64,000 nucleotides of DNA from contig NZ_JAWLJU010000002.1 in assembly GCF_037120705.1 (NCBI RefSeq), positions 496,001 through 560,000 of the forward strand. The letters run 5' to 3'. Made by a program: the position numbers and the translations under genes. Positions within the stretch are counted from its first letter, which is position 1; the number at the start of each line of letters is the position of its first letter. Of the stretch, positions 33,113 through 42,477 are shown piece after piece. The notes under the pieces are model-generated. The model made no database searches, had not been told where the DNA came from, and saw only the letters and a list, made by a program, of their open reading frames with translations. Source of the DNA: Pseudoalteromonas sp. UG3-2 (GTDB lineage: Bacteria; Pseudomonadota; Gammaproteobacteria; Enterobacterales; Alteromonadaceae).

Positions 33113-34852
33113 ATGCAACCAACCGACAGACAAATATACGCTAGACTTTTTAGTTATGTGAAAGAATTTAAGCTCGCAGCCATTTTTGCAGTAGTGGGTA
33201 TGATAGGCTATGCCGCGATGGACGCCTCCTTTGTTGCTTTGATGGACCCCTTTATCGACGAGGGCTTAACCGCAGGCAATCGCGATGTCTTGAAACTAGC
33301 GCCATTTGTGGTAATTGCCTTGGTGATAGGACGGGGTGTATTCAACTATATGGCCTCCTACTGTTTATCTTATGTTGGTTCACAGGTAGTAAAAACGCTT
33401 CGTCAGCAATTATTTGAGCATATGCTGTATTTACCGGTGTCATTTCACGATCAACATTCGAATGGCGAACTGATTTCAAAAATTACCTTTGATACTGAGC
33501 AAGTTCAGCAGGCCGTTACCCGTGCATTGCAGGTGTTGATCCGAGAAGGGGCCTTTGTACTGTTTTTATTGATCACCATGTTTTATGCCAGCTGGCAGTT
33601 ATCTTTGATCTTTTTGGTGATTGTGCCAGTGGTTGCGGTAATTGTGACTGTGGTCTCAAAGCGCTTTAAAAAAATCTCAAAAAATATCCAAGATGCCATG
33701 GGCGAGGTGACGAAGGGCTCCGAGCAGATGATGTCAGGGCATAAGGTCATTCATGGCTTTGGCGGTCAGGATAAAACCATTGCCCACTTTGCCAGCGTTA
33801 ATAATCATAATCGCCAGCAACGGGTCAAAATGGATGCCACCAAAGCATTAAGTGTTTCTGTGATCCAAATTATTGCCGCCAGTGCCATGGCGGTGATCTT
33901 AGCGATTGTCGCCATGCCATCAATGATCGATAAAATTTCATCAGGCACTTTTGTGACGTTAATAACCTCGATGATGATGATGTTACGGCCACTAAAACAA
34001 TTGGCCAACGTCAACAGTGATTTGCAGCGGGGGATCTCTGCTGCGAACAGTGTATTCAGTATTTTAGATTTAGACAAAGAGCGCGACCAAGGCGAGCTTA
34101 ACATCGAACGCGCTAAGGGCAATATCGACATCAAAGGCTTAACTTTCACCTACCCAGGTAAAGACGAGCCTGTCATTGCTGATATGAGCCTAAATATCGC
34201 GGCAGGACAAAGCATTGCTCTGGTCGGGCGCAGTGGCTCGGGGAAGTCGACCCTGTCGAATTTATTACCGCGATACTATGATATTGATGACGGCGTGATT
34301 GAATTAGATGGCGTAGATATTCAGCACTACAAGTTAGCTGATTTGCGTGCGCAATTTGCCATCGTTTCGCAGCAAGTGGTGCTATTTAGCGACACCATCG
34401 CCAATAATATTATGTATGGCTTAACGCAGCCGCTAAGCCCTGAAGCGTTGGAAAAAGTCGCTAAGCAAGCTCATGTTTGGGAGTTTGTTAAAGACTTGCC
34501 GGATGGCTTAAACACCATGATCGGTGAAAACGGTATGATGCTCTCGGGGGGGCAACGTCAGCGTATCGCCATTGCCCGTGCAATCGTGAAAGACGCGCCA
34601 ATTCTGATCCTAGATGAGGCCACCTCGGCACTAGACACTGAGTCTGAGCGTTTTATCCAAGAAGCCTTGCAAGAGTTAATGCGTGACAAAACCACCATTG
34701 TGATTGCTCACCGTTTGTCCACCATTGAGCATTGCGATTGTATTTATGTGTTGGATAAAGGCCAAATAATAGAGCAGGGCAAACATCAGCAGCTGCTCGC
34801 TCAACAGGGCATGTACCATGCTTTGTGCAAAATGCAGTATGGTGGCCAATAA
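33113..34852 (+). CDS. msbA: Lipid A export ABC transporter MsbA
   Basis: A 579-aa half-transporter: six membrane segments (about residues 18-310) fused to an ATPase with Walker A GRSGSGKST, Q-loop, signature LSGGQRQR and Walker B ILILDEATSALD. It flips lipid A-core across the inner membrane as a homodimer. The length equals E. coli MsbA (582). It is followed after one base by lpxK, then ycaR and kdsB, the conserved lipid A/Kdo operon. An AGAGG lies about ten bases before the ATG. Confidence 0.96.
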   Translation: MQPTDRQIYARLFSYVKEFKLAAIFAVVGMIGYAAMDASFVALMDPFIDEGLTAGNRDVLKLAPFVVIALVIGRGVFNYMASYCLSYVGSQVVKTLRQQLFEHMLYLPVSFHDQHSNGELISKITFDTEQVQQAVTRALQVLIREGAFVLFLLITMFYASWQLSLIFLVIVPVVAVIVTVVSKRFKKISKNIQDAMGEVTKGSEQMMSGHKVIHGFGGQDKTIAHFASVNNHNRQQRVKMDATKALSVSVIQIIAASAMAVILAIVAMPSMIDKISSGTFVTLITSMMMMLRPLKQLANVNSDLQRGISAANSVFSILDLDKERDQGELNIERAKGNIDIKGLTFTYPGKDEPVIADMSLNIAAGQSIALVGRSGSGKSTLSNLLPRYYDIDDGVIELDGVDIQHYKLADLRAQFAIVSQQVVLFSDTIANNIMYGLTQPLSPEALEKVAKQAHVWEFVKDLPDGLNTMIGENGMMLSGGQRQRIAIARAIVKDAPILILDEATSALDTESERFIQEALQELMRDKTTIVIAHRLSTIEHCDCIYVLDKGQIIEQGKHQQLLAQQGMYHALCKMQYGGQ

Positions 34853-34853
34853 C

Positions 34854-35837
34854 ATGGCAAAGTGGCTGGAGCAAAACTGGTTTAAAAAGGTTAATCTGTT
34901 AACTCTACTATTATTGCCTCTGACATTGCTGTTTTTTGGGATCAGCACACTGAGAAGGCAACTGTATCGCATTAAGGTGCTTCGCGCCTACCAAGCGCCA
35001 GTGCCGGTATTAGTGGTGGGTAACATCAGTGTTGGCGGCAACGGCAAAACACCTTTCGTTTTGTGGCTTGTGCCATTTTTGCAACAGCTCGGGTTTAAGG
35101 TCGCTGTGATCAGCCGCGGCTATGGTGCTAATCCGCCTATTACGCCTTTTCTAGTGACCGCTGAGACCGCCACTGAACAAGGGGGAGACGAGCCTTGTTT
35201 ATTGGCGCAGCGTTTGCGCTGCCCGGTAATGATAGGCGCAGACCGTCAAGCCAGCATTAAAAAGCTGCTAGCAGAGCATGACGTCAATATCATTGTTTGT
35301 GATGATGGTTTACAGCACTACCAGTTAGCCCGTGATATAGAATTTTGCATCATCGACAATCAACGTCAATTTGGTAACGGTCTAGTGCTACCAGCAGGAC
35401 CGTTGCGAGAGCCAATTAAACGTACGCAGCAGGTTGATTTAGCCATTTATAATGGCGGCACAGAGCCATTATCGTATAGTTTAGAAGGGCAAGGTTTTTA
35501 TCGCGTTAAAGATGGTAAGCCTGCAGACAAAGTGGCAATAACCGGGGTCTCGGTGTGTGCCATTGGCAATCCAGCCCGGTTCGAGAGCAGCTTAGAGCAA
35601 AATGGCATTACCCTCACTGAAAGGCTGCATTTTGCCGATCACTATGCCTATAAAGCCGATGATTTCGAGTCGCTGGGAGGAGAAGCCATTTTTATGACCG
35701 AGAAAGATGCGGTAAAGTGTAAATCATTTGCAAAAGACAACTGGTATTACCTAAAGGTAGATGCCAAACCCACACCGGCACTTTATGATGCGGTGGTAAA
35801 CTTATTAAAAGAGAAAGAGATCAGACATGGCCTTTGA
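34854..35837 (+). CDS. lpxK: Tetraacyldisaccharide 4'-kinase
   Basis: A 327-aa enzyme that phosphorylates the lipid A disaccharide at the 4' position using ATP, at the inner membrane. An N-terminal hydrophobic helix (about residues 13-30) anchors it, followed by the P-loop [14 protein letters not shown] and the RGYG motif (SRGYGAN); later DDGLQHYQL is the conserved LpxK block. The frame extends back to 34818, but ATG 34854, one base after the msbA stop and eight bases after GGTGG, gives the family start MAKWLEQNW. It overlaps ycaR by 11 bases. Confidence 0.95.
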   Translation: MAKWLEQNWFKKVNLLTLLLLPLTLLFFGISTLRRQLYRIKVLRAYQAPVPVLVVGNISVGGNGKTPFVLWLVPFLQQLGFKVAVISRGYGANPPITPFLVTAETATEQGGDEPCLLAQRLRCPVMIGADRQASIKKLLAEHDVNIIVCDDGLQHYQLARDIEFCIIDNQRQFGNGLVLPAGPLREPIKRTQQVDLAIYNGGTEPLSYSLEGQGFYRVKDGKPADKVAITGVSVCAIGNPARFESSLEQNGITLTERLHFADHYAYKADDFESLGGEAIFMTEKDAVKCKSFAKDNWYYLKVDAKPTPALYDAVVNLLKEKEIRHGL

Positions 35838-36024
35838 CAGCAAACTATTAGAAATTATCGCGTGTCCTGTATGTAAAGGTAAATTAAGATACGACAAAGA
35901 AAACCAAGAGCTAATCAGCACGGCGGCAAAACTTGCTTATCCCATTAAAGACGATATTCCGGTATTACTGGAAAACGAAGCGAGGGAGCTGAATAGCGAT
36001 GAGGTTGAGCAGTGGAATTCGTAG
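35827..36024 (+). CDS. ycaR: Trm112/YcaR family protein
   Basis: A 65-aa Trm112-family protein (UPF0434). It keeps the CPVCKGKL zinc-ribbon-like pair near residues 13-16, but the second CxxC pair of larger Trm112 proteins is absent, as is usual in proteobacteria. In eukaryotes Trm112 activates methyltransferases; the bacterial role in this lipid A operon is unknown. It overlaps lpxK by 11 bases and kdsB by 13 bases. Confidence 0.92.
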   Translation: MAFDSKLLEIIACPVCKGKLRYDKENQELISTAAKLAYPIKDDIPVLLENEARELNSDEVEQWNS

Positions 36025-36767
36025 TCGTTATACCAGCGCGTTTTGCTTCCAGCCGCTTACCTGGTAAACCGCTCGCCGACATTGCAGGCAAACCCATGAT
36101 CCAAAGGGTGTATGAGCAAGCGAGCCAAAGTGGCGCGAAAAAAGTCTACATCGCGACCGATCATGATGCTGTCTATCAAGCCGCGCTGGGTTTTACTCAA
36201 GATGTCATCATGACACGTGAAGATCATCAGTCAGGCACAGAGCGATTAGCGGAAGTTGTTGACAAACTCGCTCTGGATGAACAGACGGTAGTGGTGAACG
36301 TTCAAGGGGACGAACCTTTGCTGGAACCCGCTAACATTACTCAGGTGGCGACACTCCTTGATGATGCAGAGGCGCCGATGGCAACCTTAAGTGTTGACGT
36401 TGCTGATGTTGAAGAGGTACTGAACCCCAATGCGGTGAAAGTAGTGGCTGACATTGCTGGTAATGCGCTGTATTTTTCCCGTGCCAGCATCCCATTTCAG
36501 CGCGACAGCATGATGACAGAGGATAAAACGCAGCTGAATGTTGCTCATTTCCAGCGCCATGTGGGCATTTATGCCTATCGTGCAGGGTTTATTAAAACCT
36601 ATTTAGATCTTTCTCCGTCTCCTTTAGAGCAGCAAGAATCGTTAGAGCAACTGCGAGTGTTGTACCATGGCTATAAAATTAAAGTGGCTAAAGCGCAAAA
36701 GCCAGTCCACGCCGGGGTAGATACACCGGAAGATTTACAACGCGTGCAAGAGATATGGCATGGCTGA
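36012..36767 (+). CDS. kdsB: 3-deoxy-manno-octulosonate cytidylyltransferase
   Basis: A 251-aa nucleotidyltransferase that makes CMP-Kdo from CTP and Kdo for LPS inner core. Motifs are [15 protein letters not shown], the SGTERLAEV segment and [11 protein letters not shown]. Start is GTG 36012, with GAGG seven bases upstream and inside the 3' end of yca[12 protein letters not shown] matches the family N-terminus. It overlaps the next gene by eight bases, so translation is coupled across msbA-lpxK-ycaR-kdsB and onward. Confidence 0.95.
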   Translation: MEFVVVIPARFASSRLPGKPLADIAGKPMIQRVYEQASQSGAKKVYIATDHDAVYQAALGFTQDVIMTREDHQSGTERLAEVVDKLALDEQTVVVNVQGDEPLLEPANITQVATLLDDAEAPMATLSVDVADVEEVLNPNAVKVVADIAGNALYFSRASIPFQRDSMMTEDKTQLNVAHFQRHVGIYAYRAGFIKTYLDLSPSPLEQQESLEQLRVLYHGYKIKVAKAQKPVHAGVDTPEDLQRVQEIWHG

Positions 36768-37425
36768 GTTTGCGATCATAGCCCAGCACAGTGATTTTGT
36801 TGTTGCCCATAAGCCGGCAGGTGTGAGCTTTCACAGCGAGCAACAAAGTGGTTTTGTGGCGCTACTGACCGAACAGTTAGGTTATCCGTTATTCCCGGTA
36901 CACCGCCTCGATAAAGTCACCTCTGGGCTTATTTTGCTGGCCAAATCCAGCGCCGCTGCTCGGCAGTTTACGGCATTGTTCAGTGCTCGAGAAATTGATA
37001 AATACTACCTGGCTTTGATCACCGCTAAACCGAAAAAGAAGCAGGGCTGGGTAAAAGGCGACATGGCCAAATCTCGCCGTGGTACGTATAAATTAACTAA
37101 AACCAAATTAAACCCAGCAGTAACACGGTTCTATTCTTGTGCCATTGCGCCAAACCTTAGAGCTTGCATTGTCAAACCGTATTCCGGCAAAACCCACCAG
37201 ATAAGGGTAGCAATGAAAAGTTTGGGCGCGCCGATACTAGGTGATGTTGCTTATGGTGGCGATAAAGCCGATCGCACTTATTTGCACGCCTATTGCTTAG
37301 AGTTTGTCTGGCAAGGGCAACAGCACAGTTATCACGCCTTACCAGACAAAGGCGAACACTTTGCACAATTAACAGCAAACGAAATTTTTTCCAGTTGGCA
37401 GCAGCCAAACAAGCTAGAGTGGTAA
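36760..37425 (+). CDS. RluA-family pseudouridine synthase (TIGR01621-like)
   Basis: A 221-aa RNA pseudouridine synthase of the RluA family without an S4 domain. The catalytic aspartate lies in [11 protein letters not shown] (about residue 50), followed by the KYYLALI and [21 protein letters not shown] motifs. Residues resemble the short TIGR01621 subgroup found next to kdsB or tcdA in Alteromonadales and Vibrio; the RNA target is not established. It overlaps kdsB by eight bases and ends one base before tcdA, so it is part of the same operon. Confidence 0.88.
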   Translation: MAEFAIIAQHSDFVVAHKPAGVSFHSEQQSGFVALLTEQLGYPLFPVHRLDKVTSGLILLAKSSAAARQFTALFSAREIDKYYLALITAKPKKKQGWVKGDMAKSRRGTYKLTKTKLNPAVTRFYSCAIAPNLRACIVKPYSGKTHQIRVAMKSLGAPILGDVAYGGDKADRTYLHAYCLEFVWQGQQHSYHALPDKGEHFAQLTANEIFSSWQQPNKLEW

Positions 37426-37426
37426 A

Positions 37427-38215
37427 ATGACTGAATCAAATAGAGCGTTACGATTTGGCGGTATTGGTCGTTTATATGGTAACAAAGAACTGCATGCACT
37501 AGAGCAAGCACATTTTTGCGTTATTGGCATTGGTGGTGTAGGAAGTTGGGCGGCAGAGGCCCTAGTTCGTACTGGGGTGGGTAAAATCACCTTAATCGAC
37601 ATGGATGATATTTGTGTAACTAATGTCAATCGCCAGCTTCATGCTGATAGCAATAGCATTGGCCAACAAAAAATTGAAGCCATGAAAGCCCGTTGTTTGG
37701 CCATAAACCCTGATTGTGAAGTAACTCTCATTGATGACTTTTTAATGCTAGACAACATTAGAGAGTATATCCAAGGTTTCGACTATGTTATTGACTGCAT
37801 TGACGCGGTGAAGGAAAAAGCGGCGTTAATCGCACATTGTAAACGCAATAAAATACCAATTATCACCACAGGTGGTGCTGGTGGCCAAACTGACCCCAGT
37901 CAAATCCAATATGGTGACGTGGCCAAAACCACACACGATCCCTTGCTGGCCAAAGTACGTTACCTGTTACGCAAGCAATATAACTTTACCACAAACCCTA
38001 AGCGTAAGTTTGCAGTGGACTGTGTCTATTCAACTGAGCAGTTGGTGTACCCAAGTAGCGATGGCACAGTGTGTAAAATGAAACAGCAAGCCGAAGGTGG
38101 TAAGAACATGGACTGTGCCACAGGTTTTGGCTCCGCAACCATGGTGACGGGAAGTTTTGGCTTTTACGCAGCGGCCAGAGCTATTCAAAAATACCTGATA
38201 AAATCCGTTAAGTAA
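37427..38215 (+). CDS. tcdA: tRNA threonylcarbamoyladenosine dehydratase TcdA (CsdL)
   Basis: A 262-aa E1-like ATP-dependent enzyme that cyclises t6A37 of tRNA to ct6A. The nucleotide-binding loop GIGGVGSWAAEALVRTG and the adenylation motif DMDDICVTNVNRQLHA are present, and the C-terminal membrane-proximal helix region is retained. In E. coli it works with the CsdA-CsdE sulfur-relay pair, which is encoded here convergently just downstream. A bidirectional terminator separates the two. Confidence 0.94.
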   Translation: MTESNRALRFGGIGRLYGNKELHALEQAHFCVIGIGGVGSWAAEALVRTGVGKITLIDMDDICVTNVNRQLHADSNSIGQQKIEAMKARCLAINPDCEVTLIDDFLMLDNIREYIQGFDYVIDCIDAVKEKAALIAHCKRNKIPIITTGGAGGQTDPSQIQYGDVAKTTHDPLLAKVRYLLRKQYNFTTNPKRKFAVDCVYSTEQLVYPSSDGTVCKMKQQAEGGKNMDCATGFGSATMVTGSFGFYAAARAIQKYLIKSVK

Positions 38216-38232
38216 TACATTTAGAGCGTAAT

Positions 38233-38267
38233 AAAAAACGGGCCCCAACGTTTGGGGCCCGTTTTTT
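38233..38267. terminator. Bidirectional terminator between tcdA and csdE
   Basis: ACGGGCCCCAA / TTGGGGCCCGT, a perfect 11-bp stem with CGT loop, flanked by A6 on the left and T6 on the right. Works for both converging operons. Confidence 0.95.
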
Positions 38268-38331
38268 ATTTCAGCGGTAAGTGTCTACAACAAGCCAGTA
38301 ATGTACCTCGCTGGCTTGATGTGTAGTGTGT

Positions 38332-38739
38332 TTAATCGCACTGTTTAGCTGCCAATTGTATCTGCTCGACAATAGCCCTAATGCCATTCCCTCGAGAAGG
38401 GCTTAAGTGAGCAATAAGACCCAGCGATTGAAATAAGCCATAGACATCGGTTTGAGCTGCTTGTTGCGGAGATTTGCCAGCAAAAGCGGCAATAATGATG
38501 GTTAAAAGGCCCCGTACAATACGGGTATCTGAATCGGCCATCAGCACCATCTGCTGTTGGCTGTCATCGAGTTCAATATACAACCAGACATTACTATCAC
38601 AGCCAGACACTAATGCCGATGGCACTTTCAACTCATCAGGCAGGGCGGGCAGTTGTTTGCCCAATAACATAATTTCGCGATATTTCGCCTGCCAACCACT
38701 GCAGGCGGTTAATTTTTCTGTGATGGTAGTGATGTTCAT
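38332..38739 (-). CDS. csdE: Sulfur acceptor protein CsdE (SufE family)
   Basis: A 135-aa SufE-like protein. The sulfur-accepting cysteine is C47 in VSGCDSNVWL, in the conserved loop; the C-terminal GLIAHLSPSRGNGIRAI block is diagnostic. It takes persulfide from CsdA and, in E. coli, forms a complex with CsdA and TcdA/CsdL. Its start is two bases after the csdA stop, so csdA-csdE is one transcription unit. It is annotated CsdE rather than SufE because no suf genes are nearby and tcdA is adjacent. Confidence 0.9.
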   Translation of the reverse strand: MNITTITEKLTACSGWQAKYREIMLLGKQLPALPDELKVPSALVSGCDSNVWLYIELDDSQQQMVLMADSDTRIVRGLLTIIIAAFAGKSPQQAAQTDVYGLFQSLGLIAHLSPSRGNGIRAIVEQIQLAAKQCD

Positions 38740-38741
38740 TA

Positions 38742-39956
38742 TTAATCTATCAGCTCTATTGTTGATTTTAGCGCACTAATAAATTGCGCAATATCCTCTT
38801 CATTATTATAAAAAGCCAGGCTTACTCTTACCGTGCCGTTGAGGTTTAGTTGTTTCATCAAAGGCTGGGCACAGTGATGGCCACTGCGTACGGCAACGCC
38901 ATAGGTATTAAGCAAGGTCGCCATGTCATAATGGTGCTCGTTTTTGTAATTAAAGCTAATCACACCGGCGTTATGGTGGCGATCACCATAGATTGCGATG
39001 CCAGGAATTTGTTCCATTTCTGCTAATAGCTTGCGATACAGCTGTTGCTCGTATTGGAATAGCGCGTCACTATCTATCTGGTTGAGGTATTCAAGTGCCG
39101 CAGCAAACGCGATAACACCGGCGATGTTTGGGGTGCCCGGCTCAAATTTAGCGGGCGCCGAGCGGAACGTGGTTTCCTCAAATGTCACCGTTGCTATCAT
39201 TTCCCCACCAGTTTGATAGACCGGTAAGGCATCGAGTTTGTCATAGCGACCATACAGCCCACCAATACCAGTAGGGCCAAGCGCTTTGTGGCCAGAGAAA
39301 ACATAAAAATCACAACCAAGCTGGCGCAAATTAGGGCGCAAATGCAGTAATGATTGAGCACCATCAACGACGGTGGTGATCCCTAGTTGCTGACAGCATT
39401 GTATTAGAGCGTCTATGGGCTGAATATTTCCCAATGCGTTAGACACATGGCCAATCGCTAAAACGTCTGGCTGATGTTGCTGCAGTAATGCCAACGAGCC
39501 GGCTAAGTCTAACTTGCCTTCCTCTAGCATGGGCAACACCAGTAGTTCAGCACCGCTGCGGGCACAGGCCTGTTGCCATGGCACTATATTAGCATGATGT
39601 TCGAATGGGCTAATCACCACCTTGCTTTGCTCGGTAAATTCAGCACTTAAGCTACTGGCAAGCAAGTTGATCGCGGCCGTTGCACCACTGGTCCAGACGA
39701 TCTCTTTGCCATCAACATGAAAAAAATCGGCAGTGAGTTGGCGAGCATTTTCGTAGCTAGTTGTCGCACGCTCACTGAGTGTGTGTAAACCTCGATGTAC
39801 ATTTGAATTCTCATACTCATAAAAAGTTTTTATGACATCGATAACCTGAGCCGGCTTTTGCGTTGTGGCGGCGGAGTCGAAGTAACATAGCCTTTGGTCA
39901 TCGAGCTTTTGCTCTAAAATAGGAAAGTCTTGGCGCAACGATTGTATAGTAGTCAT
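38742..39956 (-). CDS. csdA: Cysteine desulfurase CsdA (class V aminotransferase fold)
   Basis: A 404-aa PLP enzyme, group II desulfurase, converting cysteine to alanine and a protein persulfide. The PLP lysine is K224 in SGHKALGPTG and the active-site cysteine is C362 in RSGHHCAQP, close to CsdA of E. coli (K222, C358). The open frame reaches back to 40028, but the family start MTTIQSLRQDFP at 39956, preceded by CAGGT, is chosen. It precedes csdE on the minus strand, and the CsdA/SufS call rests on that context. Confidence 0.92.
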   Translation of the reverse strand: MTTIQSLRQDFPILEQKLDDQRLCYFDSAATTQKPAQVIDVIKTFYEYENSNVHRGLHTLSERATTSYENARQLTADFFHVDGKEIVWTSGATAAINLLASSLSAEFTEQSKVVISPFEHHANIVPWQQACARSGAELLVLPMLEEGKLDLAGSLALLQQHQPDVLAIGHVSNALGNIQPIDALIQCCQQLGITTVVDGAQSLLHLRPNLRQLGCDFYVFSGHKALGPTGIGGLYGRYDKLDALPVYQTGGEMIATVTFEETTFRSAPAKFEPGTPNIAGVIAFAAALEYLNQIDSDALFQYEQQLYRKLLAEMEQIPGIAIYGDRHHNAGVISFNYKNEHHYDMATLLNTYGVAVRSGHHCAQPLMKQLNLNGTVRVSLAFYNNEEDIAQFISALKSTIELID

Positions 39957-40013
39957 AACATACCTGAGGTGATTTGACGGCGGGATTTTAGCGAAATCAA
40001 GGCGAGAATAAAA

Positions 40014-40042
40014 CAAAAAAGGCCGCAACAGCGGCCTTTTTT
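40014..40042 (-). terminator. Terminator after gltA
   Basis: GGCCGC (40021-40026), AACA, GCGGCC (40031-40036), with A6 to the left and T6 to the right. On the minus strand it closes gltA before the csdA start region. Confidence 0.92.
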
Positions 40043-40058
40043 AATCTTGATACTAAGA

Positions 40059-41345
40059 CTATCTGTCGTCGTGACCTTTGTAGTCGCGAGCTGTGTAGCC
40101 TTTGTATAGCTGACGAGGACGACCAATTTTGTGGCCTGGCTGCGACAGCATTTCATTCCAGTGTGAGATCCAACCAACAGTACGAGACATGGCGAAGATA
40201 ACCGTGAACATGCTAGTAGGAATGCCGATAGCTTTCAGGATGATACCTGAGTAGAAATCAACGTTAGGATAAAGCTTCTTCTCAACGAAATACGGGTCTT
40301 CAAGAGCGATTTGTTCAAGCTTCATCGCTACGTCTAGCAATGGATCTTGAATGTTAAGCTCTTCAAGTACTTCGTGACACGTTTGACGCATTACCGTAGC
40401 GCGTGGGTCGAAGTTTTTGTATACGCGGTGACCAAAGCCCATTAGGCGGAATGGGTCGTTCTTGTCTTTCGCTTTAGCGATGTACTCGTCAATGCGATCC
40501 ACAGAACCGATTTCTTCCAACATGTTCAGACATGCTTCGTTCGCACCACCGTGAGCTGGTCCCCATAGAGACGCAATACCAGCAGAGATACAGGCATATG
40601 GATTAGCGCCTGAAGAACCCGCTAAGCGTACAGTAGACGTTGACGCGTTTTGCTCGTGGTCAGCGTGAAGCATAAAGATTTTGTCCATTGCTTTTGCAAG
40701 CACTGGGTTCACTTTGTAGTCTTCTGCAGGCACAGAGAACATCATGTGTAAGAAGTTTTCTGCGTAGCTTAAGTCGTTACGTGGGTATACGAAAGGCTGG
40801 CCAACGTTATACTTGTATGCCATCGCCGCGATGGTTGGTAGTTTTGCAACCAACTTAATAGCACAACGCATGCGCTGTTCTTCGTCTGAAATATCAAGGT
40901 CTGAGTGATAAAACGAAGACAATGCACCAACCACACCACATAGCATAGCCATAGGGTGAGCATCGACACGGAAACCCTGGAAGAAGGCAGCGATTTTCTC
41001 GTGCATCATGGTATTGCGAGTAACTTCATCAGAGAACTCGGCTAGTTGTTCTTTGTTTGGTAGCTCACCGTTTAGAAGTAAGTAACAAAGCTCAATATAG
41101 TTTGAGTTTTCAGCTAGTTGTTCGATTGGATAACCGCGATGAAGCAGCACACCCTTGGCACCGTCGATGTAGGTGATCGACGAGTCGCAAGAAGCAGTCG
41201 ACATGAATCCTGGGTCATAAGTGAATAGGCCGTGAGCACCGAACGAACGAACGTCTACAACGTCTTGACCTGCAGTACCTTCGTAAATTGGTAACTCAAT
41301 CGGATCATGACCATCAATGTGGACTGTGGCTTTCTTATCTGCCAT
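40059..41345 (-). CDS. gltA: Citrate synthase, type II
   Basis: A 428-aa hexameric-type citrate synthase like E. coli GltA (427 aa). The catalytic triad is visible: H265 ([10 protein letters not shown]), H306 ([10 protein letters not shown]) and D363 (NVDFYSGI). The N-terminal ~50-residue domain present only in Gram-negative NADH-inhibited enzymes is there, so NADH control is expected. It condenses acetyl-CoA with oxaloacetate. It is divergent from sdhC across a 380-bp control region, as in E. coli; AGGAG precedes the ATG. Confidence 0.96.
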   Translation of the reverse strand: MADKKATVHIDGHDPIELPIYEGTAGQDVVDVRSFGAHGLFTYDPGFMSTASCDSSITYIDGAKGVLLHRGYPIEQLAENSNYIELCYLLLNGELPNKEQLAEFSDEVTRNTMMHEKIAAFFQGFRVDAHPMAMLCGVVGALSSFYHSDLDISDEEQRMRCAIKLVAKLPTIAAMAYKYNVGQPFVYPRNDLSYAENFLHMMFSVPAEDYKVNPVLAKAMDKIFMLHADHEQNASTSTVRLAGSSGANPYACISAGIASLWGPAHGGANEACLNMLEEIGSVDRIDEYIAKAKDKNDPFRLMGFGHRVYKNFDPRATVMRQTCHEVLEELNIQDPLLDVAMKLEQIALEDPYFVEKKLYPNVDFYSGIILKAIGIPTSMFTVIFAMSRTVGWISHWNEMLSQPGHKIGRPRQLYKGYTARDYKGHDDR

Positions 41346-41725
41346 CTATTTGTCTCCTATTTAATAACAACATTCTGATTGTTATGTTGTGATACTAATG
41401 TTAAGCAAATTCAGATCATTCTAACTTATAAACCGGGTAAGAAGTCAATTTTTCTGAGATTTATGCATATATGTATAATAAATATTCTATGGCGATTAAA
41501 TATTAGACCATTCGCTAATTCGCAAGCTTCTCAATCTAAACAAGAATTGTAAAAGGGCGGATAGCCTTATATACTGTCAACGGTTTTATACCGTATCGTC
41601 TGTGGGTAAACCTATTTTTACATCAATTTTTTACACTCCAGTGAACTTTTTGGTGTCCTAATTGGTTTATCTAGAGTGTGCCATCTACATTGCACTATGT
41701 AGGTGGGTTTCATAAAAACAAGTAG
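41346..41725. promoter_or_regulatory. gltA-sdhC divergent control region
   Basis: This is 380 bp, AT-rich, with no gene. On the minus strand TTGACT (41443-41448) and TAGAAT (41418-41423) are a possible gltA promoter, but the spacer is 19 bp. On the plus strand TTTCTG (41451-41456) and TATAAT (41474-41479), 17 bp apart, could drive sdhCDAB, leaving a leader of about 240 nt. Within that leader ACGGT/ACCGT arms (41580-41594) form a short stem. I cannot place CRP, ArcA or Fur sites with confidence. Confidence 0.4.
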
Positions 41726-42139
41726 ATGAGCTCCTTTGTGAGCAAAGATGGGCAAGTAACTGTGAAAAAGCAAAGACCTGTAAATCTAGATCTTACGACT
41801 ATATCTATGCCGCCAACGGCTAAGGCGTCGATTCTACACCGTGTCACCGGTGTGGCATTCTTCTTCGCTTTGACCTTTGTGATTTGGGCTTGGGCTGAAT
41901 CACTCTCTTCACCAGAAGGTTTCACGTTCGTAACCGAACTGATGACCGGCTTCATCGCGAAATTCATCGCGTGGGGTACCCTAACTGCATTGTCTTACCA
42001 CATTATCGGTGGTATCCGTCACATGATTCAGGATATGGGACACTGGGAAGAATTAGAATCGGGCAATAACAGCGCTAAGATTGCATTGGCAATCTGGGTT
42101 ATCGTAGCAATTCTAGCTGGAGTGTGGATATGGTCTTAA
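41726..42139 (+). CDS. sdhC: Succinate dehydrogenase cytochrome b556 subunit
   Basis: A 137-aa membrane anchor with three helices. The KKQRPVNLDL start block, ASILHRVTGV and YHIIGGIRHM (heme-ligand histidine H92, counted from ATG 41726) match E. coli SdhC. It binds ubiquinone and heme b with SdhD. The start is uncertain: ATG 41726 gives 12 residues more than E. coli; GTG 41762 (VKKQRP) would fit the family length better, but neither has a strong Shine-Dalgarno. Confidence 0.93.
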   Translation: MSSFVSKDGQVTVKKQRPVNLDLTTISMPPTAKASILHRVTGVAFFFALTFVIWAWAESLSSPEGFTFVTELMTGFIAKFIAWGTLTALSYHIIGGIRHMIQDMGHWEELESGNNSAKIALAIWVIVAILAGVWIWS

Positions 42140-42477
42140 ATCAAGCGACTCTAAAGCGTGATGGCGTACAAGACTACGTCTCACTGCGTGCAACTGCGTT
42201 AATTATCCTTGCATATGCGGTATTTATCGTAGGTTATCTTCTTCTTACCCCTGAGCTAACGTACGAAGCGTGGAGCGGGTTGTTTTCTAACCTAGTTATG
42301 AAAGCAGCAACCATGATCACTTTGGTGTGCATTATGGTTCATACCCGTATTGGTTTGTGGCAGGTACTAACGGACTATGTTAAAGGCGCCACTATGCGTT
42401 CAGTACTGAGCTTTGTATTAAACCTGATCGCATTAGCTTACGTAGCTATTGGTCTCTTTGTTTTATGGGGTGTTTAA
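42130..42477 (+). CDS. sdhD: Succinate dehydrogenase hydrophobic anchor subunit
   Basis: A 115-aa three-helix subunit. H71 in MVHTRIGLWQVLTDYVKG corresponds to the heme-binding histidine of E. coli SdhD, and the C-terminal LFVLWGV agrees. The frame can be opened at GTG 42124, but ATG 42130 matches the E. coli start (MVSNASAL...) and has GGAG seven bases upstream. It overlaps sdhC by ten bases. Confidence 0.94.
   Translation: MVLNQATLKRDGVQDYVSLRATALIILAYAVFIVGYLLLTPELTYEAWSGLFSNLVMKAATMITLVCIMVHTRIGLWQVLTDYVKGATMRSVLSFVLNLIALAYVAIGLFVLWGV

Noticed and set aside
38474..38779. A 101-aa open frame opposite csdE
   Set aside because: Overlaps csdE and csdA starts on the other strand and has no recognisable motif; shadow.
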